Positions 10,073 through 27,617 of a stretch of DNA of 64,000 nt are shown piece by piece. The notes below the pieces were generated by a model. The model had not been told where the DNA came from. It did not search any database and saw only the letters and a list, made by a program, of their open reading frames with translations. The stretch is from contig OY725495.1 of NCBI GenBank assembly GCA_963281255.1, positions 3,286,001 to 3,350,000 on the forward strand, in the 5' to 3' direction. The stretch comes from Aphrocallistes beatrix (Eukaryota; Porifera; Hexactinellida; Sceptrulophora; Aphrocallistidae). A program made the translations under genes and the position numbers. Each line of letters begins with the position of its first letter. Position 1 is the stretch's first letter.

Positions 10073-11263
10073 TCATTCAGACAATGAAAACAGATCAAAT
10101 ATTTGTGATTCTTGGTATTTTAAGAGACGCCTCCTCAGTGAGGGTATAGACTTGGTGTCAAATTTTCTAGTATAACGCATCCTCAACTTCTCACTCAAAA
10201 TCATTTTGAAGTACACTACACTAGCTGCGAAGAATTGAGAGAACATGATAAAAATTGCGATACCTAAAAGTACGGTTGTAACGTAAATCTTAATGGTATA
10301 GGAGTAGAGCAGTGTCTCTATCTGTCTGTCTGACACGAGAGGGGGCAGATAGTAAGGGGTGCCGTAGAGGTAGTTGAAGAGACAGGGACCATAGAACAGT
10401 GCCACTACAATAATGAAGAAATAATTGATTATAAAATTAGCAACAATGAATAAGAACGTCCCTAGACCCATACAGCACATCACCACTGCGAACTGGCGGA
10501 AGTTCTTAACAGACTCTTTGACCAAGTAAGGTTTACGCACGCTGAACTCTCTGGTGCGCCACTTCAGCGTCTGATAGAACCTGAGGGAGAATTTGCACCA
10601 TATAAGGAAGTAGGCCAGCTCTACCAGAGGTTCAACGAGCTTAGCGAATAGAATGAGTTGAGGGAGAGTCCCAGCGATGACGAGAAAAAGGGACAAGATG
10701 GATGTGAATGAGAGGAAACGACGAATAAACGTGAACGGGTTCAAGGGAATGGAATGGAATATAATGTGCAGGTAATGCATGAGGCAGGTGATGAATGCTA
10801 GAGAGAACAGCAACCCAACCTGTCCCAATGCAGTGAAGAAAGCTTTGAGGGGATTCTCAAGGATTAGGTTCATGTCGAAGAAACGTGCGTGTTTCAACTC
10901 TGTGGAGCATTGTGGTAGCATAGGTCTGATCCAGTACAATTGCTCGGAAGGTAATAAGAAGCCTATCAAACATATTTGTATGTAACCACATTCAGTTATG
11001 TTGATAAGCAGCAAGAACACGTATTTCACCATGTCACACTTGTACTTCCTCGCAGAATCGGGATTTCCTTCAAGTAAATGTGTCTTACTCAACCTGAAAC
11101 AAGTCACTATCTTGTTGAGGAAGTACACGGCCCATAGCAAGGACAAAGATACGAACACGATGTCCAATGAAATGCCACCGCATTTTAGAATCTTGTCATA
11201 AATAGACGTTGTGTTGTAATTCATATTTAGTCTTTGTTTTAGTCTATATGTGTCACTATTCAT
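10073..11263 (-). CDS. Multi-pass (about 8-TM) membrane protein, copy A
   Basis: A 396-residue single-exon protein of no family I recognise. Hydrophobic segments fall at roughly residues 28-50, 78-104, 137-165, 180-205, 208-225, 256-280, 282-300 and 325-355, so seven or eight spans. There is no signal peptide; the N-terminus is short and polar. Conserved features shared with the copy at 15087 include the loop WIRPMLPQCSTEL between spans 2 and 3, YGTPYYLPPLVSD before the last span, and a basic C-terminal tail. The first Met is used here; an internal Met at NMNYNTT is an alternative start. Topology would suit a receptor- or transporter-like role, but nothing shows function. Confidence 0.85.
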   Translation of the reverse strand: MNSDTYRLKQRLNMNYNTTSIYDKILKCGGISLDIVFVSLSLLWAVYFLNKIVTCFRLSKTHLLEGNPDSARKYKCDMVKYVFLLLINITECGYIQICLIGFLLPSEQLYWIRPMLPQCSTELKHARFFDMNLILENPLKAFFTALGQVGLLFSLAFITCLMHYLHIIFHSIPLNPFTFIRRFLSFTSILSLFLVIAGTLPQLILFAKLVEPLVELAYFLIWCKFSLRFYQTLKWRTREFSVRKPYLVKESVKNFRQFAVVMCCMGLGTFLFIVANFIINYFFIIVVALFYGPCLFNYLYGTPYYLPPLVSDRQIETLLYSYTIKIYVTTVLLGIAIFIMFSQFFAASVVYFKMILSEKLRMRYTRKFDTKSIPSLRRRLLKYQESQIFDLFSLSE

Positions 11264-11345
11264 CTATTTATACACACATGCTCTCACCAAATGTCTTACA
11301 CATGAATATCTACAATGCAATAATCGTAATCAAAACGAGTGAAAA

Positions 11346-11690
11346 AAAACAAAAGGAGAATATTCTAGGTAGATATGAAAGTATCAAGTTATAGTACGAT
11401 AGTACTTACAGTCTAAATGTCATGAAAAACTACGCACTTGCTGTGTTTTATCAGAACAGGAAAGGGTTTAAAATCATTACTACTAAGATGTAAACAAATG
11501 CAAGATGTTATTACTTACAAATATTATTTGAAGTTTTGCTGTGTGAGCTACAATCATCATTATCAAATCAACAGAATATTCTAATATTGAATGATCTAAC
11601 ATTTCATCAGTGAGATCTTGTTAACTAATGAAGAGAATTTGATATTTGCAGCAGCTTTGCTCTACGTATATCAAATCATTATAACCCATT
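11346..11690 (-). repeat. Upstream region of 8-TM copy A (duplicated segment)
   Basis: It is homologous to 336-672 and, with deletions, to 16322-16500. It begins about 80 bp upstream of the start codon at 11263, so it probably contains the promoter. It ends near ATTCATTGG, a boundary shared with the third copy. Confidence 0.8.
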
Positions 11691-12066
11691 CATTGGTCAA
11701 AGGAGGTTTACAAGCTCCGTACACCTTGAAGCACAAAACAAACGTCTAGGAACCCCTAATTGTCATCAGGTGAGATTCTGTAAACATTAATCAAAATATC
11801 AAAAATAAACACGAGTAATTAGCAACTTTGCAGTAGTTTACTTTTAACCGCTCTCTTAACAGAAGTAAGCTATCATCAGACAGAATTACTTAGTTCTTGT
11901 ATTGTTTTGAGTTCGCTTGGCGTACCTTTAAAAACAGGTCGACAACCCTTGGTATAACTAAACTGTAGCCTTACTATAAAAAATCAGCCCTCCGAATAAT
12001 GATCAGACCAAATAATTTGGTTGAAAAATTAGTCTGTTACAACGAAAGTATTTGGTTTTCAACCAA
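11691..12066. other. Unannotated spacer
   Basis: No gene, repeat pair or coding bias is visible between the duplicated upstream segment and the next Helentron-like element. Confidence 0.5.
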
Positions 12067-12545
12067 ACAAGCGCGCTTCGCTTACTTGCGCTGCGCGGCT
12101 GGCGGACACTTTGTGTCCGCCGGAGGCGCCTGTGGTCACCATTGATTAATTATATGGGAGATAACATCTCTAAATACGTATGTCCTACTATTATAATCGA
12201 TATCGCATGAAAAATCACCAGATTTGTAATTTTTTAAATTTTGTTGCCTGATGAGTCATCATTTTTGATGATAGTTGCTTCATATGTGTGGTATATTAAT
12301 ATACACATTCTCATAAAATTTTAGCCTTCTATCACCTAAAATGGCTGAGTTATAGTCGCAAAACTGAAATTTCCAATTATAAAAAGGTGACAATGACGTC
12401 ATAAATCCATGATGTGAAAACATTTTAGTCTGTGCTCAGAACTTAGTGGAGCCATAGCCAAAAGACTCCCGCATGCCAAAAATCAGCTTTCTGCGCCAGG
12501 CAGTTTCTCCAATCAATTCATTGAGATATATATTATACAAGCGTG
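12067..12545 (-). mobile_element. Helentron-like non-autonomous element
   Basis: Minus-strand copy with the GC-rich 3' terminus at 12067 (AAGCGCGCTTCGCTTACTTG in window orientation) and the conserved body (TGACGTCAT, GGAGATAACATCTC, AACTCAGCC). The 5' end is worn: the AATTGATTGAAGAAACTG-type block is recognisable in inverse near 12510-12530, but the outer ATTAAAACTC is missing. A further short terminus-like scrap (ACAAGCGTGCTTG) follows at about 12537. Confidence 0.72.
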
Positions 12546-12867
12546 CTTGAATGTGAATGTGAATGTGCTATCTTTCTTGCCTACTGATAGCCGAGTTTTT
12601 CTCTGTAATCATGCTAAATATACATACACACATGCTGCATGCATCTCAGTCAGCAACTATCAGTAGGTTTAGCGCCTCACCCAGATTGTGAACCCCTGAG
12701 AACATATTAGCATGGATTCGGGGGGGTATATAAATCTATAAACTTTACCAATTTTGGCATTTACGATAGATTGCCGAGCATTTATATGGCTTCACTTGCA
12801 TAGAAAATGGCTGGGGTACATCCGCGATATCGGGGACACTGTGTCCCCAGTCAGCATTCTATGGTTA

Positions 12868-12985
12868 AATTGCGTTCTATGCTCCATTCAGGAGAATATG
12901 AGGCAATTTCTACTGCTAGTTCATTTACTTTCGACGCTGATCGGAATATTATTATATCTGATATTGATTTTGTCAAACTTTGAAA
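12868..12985 (+). pseudogene. Fragment of an NHL-repeat gene
   Basis: About 118 bp nearly identical to 9369-9487 of the NHL gene (shared GTTCTATGCTCCATTCAGGA, then TCTGATATTGATT). It represents about 40 codons of the propeller, cut on both sides. Its position relative to 8-TM copy B mirrors that of the complete NHL gene relative to copy A, so it is the remnant of the second block's NHL gene. Confidence 0.85.
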
Positions 12986-13020
12986 ATATCCTTACTATTC
13001 AAACTCGATTAATGTTTGTT

Positions 13021-13540
13021 TATCCTTACTATTAAAACTCGATGATTGTATATATATATATCTGTAACGAATTGATTGAAGAAACTGCCGGGCGCAGAAG
13101 GCTGATTTTTGGCTATGGCTCCAGTAAGTTCTGAGTTCAGAGCAAAATGTCGACTCATCATGGAATTATGACGTCATTGTCACATTTTTAAAAGTTAAGC
13201 AACACAGTTATTCGGGCATAACTCAGCCATTATAGGAGATAGAAGGCTGAAATTTTAATAGAATCTGTATACTGACATACCTCACATATGATGCAACTAT
13301 CATCAAAAAATGATGACTCATCACTTTGTTATGACGTCATCATTACGCATCAAAAATTTTTAAATTCACAAATTTGGTGATTTTTCGAGTGATATCGACT
13401 AGCACAGTAGGACAGACATATTTAGAGATGTTATCTCCCTTATAATTAACCAATGTGACTCCAGGCGACCGAAGGGAGCCTCTGGCGGACATAAAGTGTC
13501 CGCCAGCCGCGCAGCGCAAGCAAGCGCGAAGCGCGCTTGT
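13021..13540 (+). mobile_element. Helentron-like element, array copy 1
   Basis: A complete-looking non-autonomous copy. The 5' end reads TCCTTACTATTAAAACTCGA, followed by a TA run and CGAATTGATTGAAGAAACTG. The body has no gene. The 3' end is the hairpin-capable GCGCAGCGCAAGCAAGCGC then GAAGCGCGCTTGT, followed directly by ATATATAT. There are no terminal inverted repeats or clear target duplication, as expected for Helitron/Helentron rolling-circle elements. Assignment is by end structure only. Confidence 0.7.
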
Positions 13541-13550
13541 ATATATATAT

Positions 13551-13577
13551 CCTTACTATTAAAACTCGATTATTGTA

Positions 13578-13608
<31 letters not shown>

Positions 13609-14086
13609 CTGTAACGAATTGATTGAAGAAACTGCCGGGCGCAGAAGGCTGATTTTTGGCATGTGGGAGTCTTTTGGCTATGGCTCCAGTAAGTTCTGAG
13701 TTCAGAGCAAAATGCAGACTCATCATGGAATTATGACGTCATTGTCACATTTTTAAAAGTTAAGCAACACAGTTATTCGGGCATAACTCAGCCATTATAG
13801 GAGATAGAAGGCTGAAATTTTAATAGAATCTGTATACTAACATACCTCACATATGATGTGACTTTCATCAAAAAATGATGACTCATCACTTTATGACGTC
13901 ATCATTACGCATCAAAAATTTTAAAATTGACAAATTTGGTGATTTTTCGAGTGAAATCGATTTTAACACTTTAGAGATGTTACTCCCTTATAATTAACCA
14001 ATGTTACCCCAGGCGACCGAAGGGAGCCTCCGGCGGGCACGAAGTGTCCGCCAGCCGCGCAGCGCAAGCAAGCGAAGCGCGCTTGT
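13551..14086 (+). mobile_element. Helentron-like element, array copy 2
   Basis: Starts CCTTACTATTAAAACTCGAT directly after the TA run that follows copy 1, and ends AAGCGCGCTTGT at 14086. It is about 90 percent or more similar to copy 1 by eye over its length, and additionally has the ATGTGGGAGTCTTTT block that copy 1 lacks. Confidence 0.72.
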
Positions 14087-14983
14087 ATATATATATATAT
14101 GTAACGAATTGATTGAAGAAACTGCCATGCACAGAAAACTGATTTTTGGCATGTGGGAGTCGGAATTTTTTAGCGAATATACTGATAATATTTCGGGTCT
14201 TATCTGAGTAGCAGTCTTAAATCGATCCTTTTTTGCTTTTTATGACTGATAAACTGTCTTACCTTTTGGTTGTGACACGAGGCCTACCCGGAATAGTGAG
14301 GTCTCTTACTGTGCAAGTCAGTATATGTTTCCTTAGGATCTCACCTACGCATTTTTGGATACCCCAACCATTTTAATTGCCTCCGTTCAGATATATTATA
14401 TCAGGTTTGCCAGATTTTCAATGGAAATTCGGGATTTCAAAGGCATTGAAAATTTGATAAATACTGAGAACTTTGAAATAAAGAGTAGAAAAGTGAAATA
14501 GGAAAGTTATTTCTAAAATACTATACTGAATGGAATATCTGTATTAGAGTGTTACTTAACAAAAAAACACAAATATGTATACGGTTATGTGGGAGTCTTT
14601 TGGCCATGGCTCCACTAAGTTCTGACCTCAGACGAAAATGTCGACTCATCATAGAATCATGACGCCATTAGCACCTTTTTTTATAATTGGAAATTTCAGC
14701 TTTTCGACTATAACTCAGTCATTTTAGGAGATAGGAGGCTGAAGTTTTAATAGAATGTGTACATTAACATATCTCACATATGATGCAACTATCATCGAAA
14801 AATGATGACATCACTCTGTTATGAAGTCATTGTCAATTTGACAAATTTTGTGATTTTTCGAGTGATATCAATTATATAAGTAAGTCTGTTACAATTGATA
14901 GCACTCGAAAAATCACAAACTAATTTGGAGATGTTATCTAGCCTATAATTAATCTATTTGAGCCTAGGCGGACACAGTGTTAT
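14087..14983 (+). mobile_element. Helentron-like array copy 3, split by an insertion
   Basis: The 5' part (14087-14161) and the main body (14587-14983) are the two halves of one copy. They are separated by 14162-14586, which is foreign to the family. The 11-bp word ATGTGGGAGTC, present once in copy 2, occurs on both sides of the insert (14151-14161 and 14587-14597). The 3' hairpin is gone; the sequence switches at about 14984 to DNA homologous to the 8-TM gene 3' flank. Confidence 0.68.
14162..14586. mobile_element. 425-bp insertion with 11-bp target duplication
   Basis: Unrelated sequence inside Helentron-like copy 3, flanked by an 11-bp direct duplication. I see no terminal inverted repeats and no clean poly(A) tail at its 3' end. 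A retroposed SINE-like sequence or a cut-and-paste element with unusual ends are both possible. Confidence 0.5.
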
Positions 14984-15086
14984 TAATAAAATGTCTACAT
15001 ATCATTGTACAATACTTTAATAGAAATAAAAAACACATAAAAATAATTGGACACCCATTTAGACAATGAAAACAGATCAATATTGG

Positions 15087-16262
15087 TTATTTTTGGTATT
15101 TTAAGAGATGCCTCCTCAATGAGGGTATAGACTTGGTGTCAAATTTTCTAGTATAACGCATCCTCAACTTCTCACTCAAAATCATTTTGAAATACACTAC
15201 ACTAGCTGCGAAGAATTGAGAGAACGTGATAAAAATTGCGATACCAATAATTACAGTTGTAACGTAAACCTTAATGGTATAGGAGTAGAGCAGTGTCTCT
15301 ATATGTCTGTCTGACACGAGAGGGGGCAGATAGTAAGGGGTGCCGTAGAGGTAGTTGAAGAGACAGGGACCATAGAACAGCACCACTGAGATAAGGAAGA
15401 GATATTGAATTATAAAATTGACAACAACGAGTAAGAACGTCCCTAGACCCATACAACACATCACCACTGCGAACTGACGGCAGTTCTTAACAGACTCTTT
15501 GACCAAGTAAGGTTTACGCATGCTGAACTCTCTGGTGCGCCACTTCAGCGTCTGATAGAACCTGAGGGAGTATTTGCACCATATAAGGAAGTAGGCCAGC
15601 TCTACCAGAGGTTCAACGAGCTTAGCGAATAGAATGAGTTGAGGGACTGTCCCAGCGATGACGAGAAAAAGGGACAAGATGGATGTGAATGAGAAGAAAT
15701 GACGAATAAACGTGAACGGGTTCAAGGGAATGGAATGGAATATAATGTGCAGGTAATGCATGAGGCAGGTGAGGAATGCTAGATTGAACAGCAACCCAAC
15801 CTGTCCCAATGCAATTAAGAAAGCTTTGAGAGGATTCTCAAGGATAAGGTTAATGTCGAAGAAACGTGCGTGTATCAACTCTGTGGAGCATTGTGGTAGC
15901 ATAGGTCTGATCCAGTACAATTGCTCGGAAGGTATTAATGAGCCTATCCAATATATTTGTATGTAACCACATTCAGTTATGTTGATAAGCAACAAGAACA
16001 CGTATTTCACCATGTCACACTTGTACTTCCTCGCAGAATCGGGATTTCCATCAAGTAAATGTGTCTTACGCAACCTGAAACAAGTCACTATCTTGTTGAG
16101 GAAATACACGGCCCATAGCAAAGACAAAGATACGAATACGATGTCCACTGGAATGCCAACGTATTTTTGAATCTTGATAAAAATAGATACTGTGTTATAA
16201 TTCACCATTTTAAGTCTTTGTTTTAGTTTATCTGTGTTCCTATTTATCCATCTTTTATGCAC
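15087..16262 (-). CDS. Multi-pass (about 8-TM) membrane protein, copy B
   Basis: A 391-residue paralogue of the protein at 10073-11263, close to 90 percent identical by eye, with the same hydrophobic segments and the same WIRPMLPQCSTEL and YGTPYYLPPLVSD loops. The N-terminus differs (MHKRWINRNTDKL), so the conserved KLKQRLKMVNYN region may hold the true start. The C-terminus stops after LLKYQK: a base change turned the TCA codon of copy A into TAA, removing the last dozen residues. No other damage is visible, so it may still be functional. Confidence 0.83.
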   Translation of the reverse strand: MHKRWINRNTDKLKQRLKMVNYNTVSIFIKIQKYVGIPVDIVFVSLSLLWAVYFLNKIVTCFRLRKTHLLDGNPDSARKYKCDMVKYVFLLLINITECGYIQIYWIGSLIPSEQLYWIRPMLPQCSTELIHARFFDINLILENPLKAFLIALGQVGLLFNLAFLTCLMHYLHIIFHSIPLNPFTFIRHFFSFTSILSLFLVIAGTVPQLILFAKLVEPLVELAYFLIWCKYSLRFYQTLKWRTREFSMRKPYLVKESVKNCRQFAVVMCCMGLGTFLLVVVNFIIQYLFLISVVLFYGPCLFNYLYGTPYYLPPLVSDRHIETLLYSYTIKVYVTTVIIGIAIFITFSQFFAASVVYFKMILSEKLRMRYTRKFDTKSIPSLRRHLLKYQK

Positions 16263-16321
16263 CCATTCTCACCAGCTGTCTTACACATGAATATTAACAA
16301 TGCAATAATTGTAATCAAAAC

Positions 16322-16500
16322 GAGTGAAAATACAACAAAGCAATATTCTAGATAGATATGAAATAATCAAATTATAGTACGATAATGCTAACATTCGTAT
16401 GTCATGGATAAGTTATCTATGCAAGTGCTGTGCGTTATCAGAACTAGTGAAACTACTTCGTATATCAAATTAATCATTAGACCCATTCATTGGCATATGT
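16322..16500 (-). repeat. Upstream region of 8-TM copy B
   Basis: A shorter relative of 336-672 and 11346-11690, with internal deletions (shared CAATATTCTAGATAGATATG and TATATCAAATTAATCATTA). It marks the 5' limit of the duplicated block. Confidence 0.7.
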
Positions 16501-16749
16501 TACCGCCACAGGGAATATTATACGTGTTCTGGACCGCTGCAATACTAGTTTGAATGATAACATCTACTCAAAGTTAGTCCAAACTCACTTCTCTTCGTGA
16601 TCTATGCGGTTGGAAATTTGCGTCTGCACCTATTCTTTGGGTTCAACTGCCTAAAGAACAATAAAAGCGAACTATTTTTGATAAAAAATATCTAACAGTT
16701 TTCACTCCCCCTGACAAAAATCCTAGGTCCGCCTTTCAAAACTAATATA

Positions 16750-16911
16750 TAGTAAACCTCTATAACAGCCACACAAGGAGCTAGTCAAAAATGACCATTG
16801 TGTACAGGTGGCCGTTATATAGAGGTTGATTGTAACGATGAGGCAGCTATTAAGTGGCAGTTATGTACAGGTGATCGCTATATAGAGTTGCCGTATATAG
16901 CAGTTCCACTG
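16750..16911. mobile_element. Pogo/Tc1-type MITE
   Basis: A 162-bp sequence with imperfect terminal inverted repeats (AGTAAACCTCTATAACAG on the left; the right end finishes CAGTTCCACTG) flanked by TA. The interior repeats the GGTGGCCGTTATATAGAGG theme. It is non-coding. Confidence 0.65.
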
Positions 16912-17002
16912 TACTTTTTGTATTTCGATGTATATTCATTTCATCGCATTTAAAAAGACATTACTAACTGATAATTCGAACAACAATTCTAAACAGATAG
17001 AA

Positions 17003-24698
<7,696 letters not shown>

Positions 24699-25084
24699 AT
24701 AAGTACAGCAATATTATTAATTATATATACCTATAATAAACTAATAAATGATCACAATATATTATCATACAAAATATGTATGTATCATTAAAAGAAGTTA
24801 TAGATATGAGACATTTCACTTCAAAATGTGTCGTATTTTGAGCGACACCAGGTGGTACAAGCGGCTCGAAGTGGCGAAATATTGGCATTGTAATTCTAAA
24901 AATCGAAATTAATGTTTAGAACCCCTTTAGGGATCTAAAAATGATTAAAAAGGACTTTTGGCAAATCTTTGATAAAAAACAAAATGCCCATAGAAAGACC
25001 AACCTTAAAGTACGTATATAGATGTTGTTCTTTAATGGGAATCTAAGTAAAAATATTGATCGGCTTCTTGGCCCAGACTTTTTT

Positions 25085-25246
25085 AATGAGCTAATTTTCA
25101 TGAGTGTCCCGTTTTTACTTGAAATTTCCCCATTATGTCCCGCTTTTTTTGATTCTGTGTATAATACTTTTCTATTGCGTCCCGCCATGTCCCGCGAAAT
25201 TCAACGCTGCGTCCCGCTTTTATCGTGGCTCAAGTTGGTATGTATG
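25085..25246 (-). mobile_element. MITE fragment, CATACATGCCAAC family
   Basis: It matches the reverse complement of the complete copy at 60337-60529 over most of its length (TTGCGTCCCGCCATGTCCCG block) and ends AAGTTGGTATGTATG. The left TIR is lost. It is followed within 20 bp by another hAT-like MITE. Confidence 0.75.
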
Positions 25247-25260
25247 TATGACACACACAC

Positions 25261-25413
25261 CAGTGGCGTAGCCAGACGTTGATCTCAACCTGGGCACTCA
25301 AATATTTCAGCGGGGCCGCTAAGCAGAAATACTGAAGCGGTGGGGTCCTACTGTGGCCTCAGCTTCGCTAACCGGGGCCTGGCCCCGGCTGCTCCCCCCC
25401 CTGGCTATGCCAC
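25261..25413. mobile_element. hAT-like MITE
   Basis: About 153 bp with ends CAGTGGCGTAGCCAG and CTGGCTATGCCACTG, between CA-repeat flanks (ACACACAC and ACACACAT, consistent with an 8-bp duplication but not decisive in a repeat). Confidence 0.75.
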
Positions 25414-25547
25414 TGACACACATACATACATTACGTACGTAATATAAGAGGCTATTCACACACATCTGTAACATTTCGAAAATAAACCATATGATCTAAC
25501 CTGTTAATTTGTTAGCGTGATGGGAATGTTTTAAAAGATCATTAATA

Positions 25548-25732
25548 CAGTCAGGGTCGCTTATTATGAACCGCCAGGAAACCAAAAATATTGTTCACAA
25601 TAGAAAGACTTCATATTAAGCGAACTTGGCTTGATACTCATCCTATGTAAGCGATAAAATTGGGACCAGAAGGTTAGTTCATAATAAACGAATGTTCATA
25701 TTAAGCGGGTTCATAATAAGCGACCCTGACTC
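25548..25732. mobile_element. Pogo/Tc1-type MITE, CAGTCAGGGTCGC family
   Basis: A 185-bp element with ends CAGTCAGGGTCGCTTATTAT and ATAATAAGCGACCCTGACT (last base changed), flanked by TA on both sides. A relative in a dimeric arrangement is at 45665-46116. Confidence 0.85.
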
Positions 25733-25904
25733 TAACATTACAAAGAAGAGATACCTTCACAGATTGTCTGATCAGGAATTCGGGGCGAGCATAAGATACC
25801 ACCACATTAACTATTACTAATACTAAACTATAGAATTGTATTGTATTAGTTCATTTGATTTATTGACTATTCAAATTGAGTAGAACATTTCTAGCCTGAA
25901 ATAA

Positions 25905-27165
25905 ATGGCCACGGTTCCCAGTCTCATCACGGCCTGTAGACTCTATCGAAACAAATATCAATTGTTTTTTCGATAAAGTGATTGCTCGTGTCAATGAGAG
26001 GAGACTGACACTCCTCGCTGAGTTAGAGACGAGGTAACTTGAGAGAGGTAACTTGAAAGAAAATATACTCCGCGAAACTCAAGAATCCATACTCACAGAA
26101 CTTGAAGATAAACTGAGGGAGGTGCGGCTACCTCCGTCAGAGATCCAGTTGGTGTTCAGGGGCGACTCGGAACAGCTGGAAGAGCTGATTTCAGATTCGG
26201 GCGAAGTCTTTGAGTGGGAAATACCAGCAATCCCAAACTACCAACAGTTGAGAGCTTCGATATCCGTGGGAAAGGGAGGATTAGGAGATGGAGGGATTTC
26301 GAAACCGCATGCAGTCGCTGTTGACCAGAAATGTGGACAGGGGCGCCGAACTTTTCGAAATCTAAGGATAATTTCGGGGTTCCAGGGGGGGCTCGACCGT
26401 AAATTTTGTATTGCGGCTATGGGCCATCTTCGAATCCAGGGGGGCTCGGGTTCGGCGCCTATGAAAGTGGAAACATTTACATATCAGAGAGCTCTTCCCG
26501 TGAAACAAAGTGTGCTAGAATATCCATCTTCTCCAAGTCAGGAGATTTCCTGAGCAGTTTCGGACACGAACACATGAAGTCTCCGAGAATTACGTGTATG
26601 TGACAGATCTCGCGAAATGTAAACTGTTCCAATTCAAGCAAGAAATGGACATCCATCTAATCGCTATCGCAGGAGAGAAAGGCTCGGGTAATTCAATGTT
26701 TAGTTTCTCAACACAAACATGCGTAGCTCCGAGTGGAGTTATCTACGTGGCTGACTGGATGAACGATTGGATACAAATCCTGGACAGTGTCCTTCATTTC
26801 TACGCACAATATCTCACCAGTCTACCACAAGACGGCAAGATAACACCAGAAGTTCACCCTGCTTTCACGTTTTCTCTGACCTAGGAGACAAAATACGTTC
26901 CATGGTAACTTGTGGTGATGGAATGCAGACTGTAAACCCACTTTACTTCTGTCTAGATGCTAATAAGAATAGTATAGTCAGTGACGTAGGTGCTCACTGT
27001 GTTAAGGTGTTTTCTCCTGAAGGAGCACTCCTCCATACGATAGGAGAACATGGAGACGGGAGAGGGATGCTGGAATCTCCTCAGGGTATAGCTCTGACGA
27101 AGGATCTCAAATTGGTGGTCGTGTCCCGAAATGTAAATTATGGACTACGATTGTTTTCTAATTAA
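25905..27165 (+). pseudogene. NHL-repeat coiled-coil protein, multiply broken
   Basis: Family member with an N-terminal ATG at 25905 (MATVPSLIT, comparable to MATQN of the other copies). A frame change follows near 25965, then a coiled coil (FDKVIARVNERRLTLLAELETR) ending in a stop near 26036. From 26053 the helical region and the propeller (GGISKPHAVAVDQK) follow, interrupted at 26338 by a 126-bp MITE. After it, ESGNIYISES resumes in another frame. Two more frameshifts follow, near 26595 and between about 26790 and 26890. The last 90 codons (HCVKVFSPEGALLHTIG, then LRLFSN) are open. This cannot encode a full protein. Confidence 0.85.
26338..26463. mobile_element. hAT-like MITE inside the NHL pseudogene
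   Basis: A 126-bp copy of the GGCGCCGAAC family (relative at 19905-20055), with ends CAGGGGCGCCGAAC and GGTTCGGCGCCTATG. It is flanked by AATGTGGA and AAAGTGGA (7 of 8 matching). The coding text on either side is co-linear with the family, so the insertion broke a gene that was continuous here. Confidence 0.88.
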
Positions 27166-27617
27166 CGTAAAAACGCTCTTACTATTTTGTATAAATCAAA
27201 TAATAAACCCCCTCCCCCCCCCCCCATGTGCACTCTCAATCCCTCAAATTATTTGTTGTTTAATTTGAATATATTTGTATACTTCAACTTCAACGTACAT
27301 ATATATCATTATGATTCTTCAGTATTATCGATATACACGTATACGAGGATGAGTTATTAAATTGCCAATAGACTGATTAAGATAAATGTAATCAGTTAAA
27401 ATCATGAGACTTGGCCTGAAACCTTTGGATTTTGCAAAATATTCAGGGTAATTGAGAAATTTCTGGATTGCTCGCAATGGCCATAAATATTTTTTTCAAT
27501 TTTCTCTTTTAGATTTGTAAGTATTTTAGCGATTAATACAGTACCAGTGGTAAGACAAAATAATTCAAGTGATAATAACGGCATTGATCAGCATAAAACA
27601 AGAAAAGAAAATATATT

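Noticed and set aside
24916..25282. Open frames at 24916-25282
   Set aside because: They overlap two MITEs and read through their inverted repeats.
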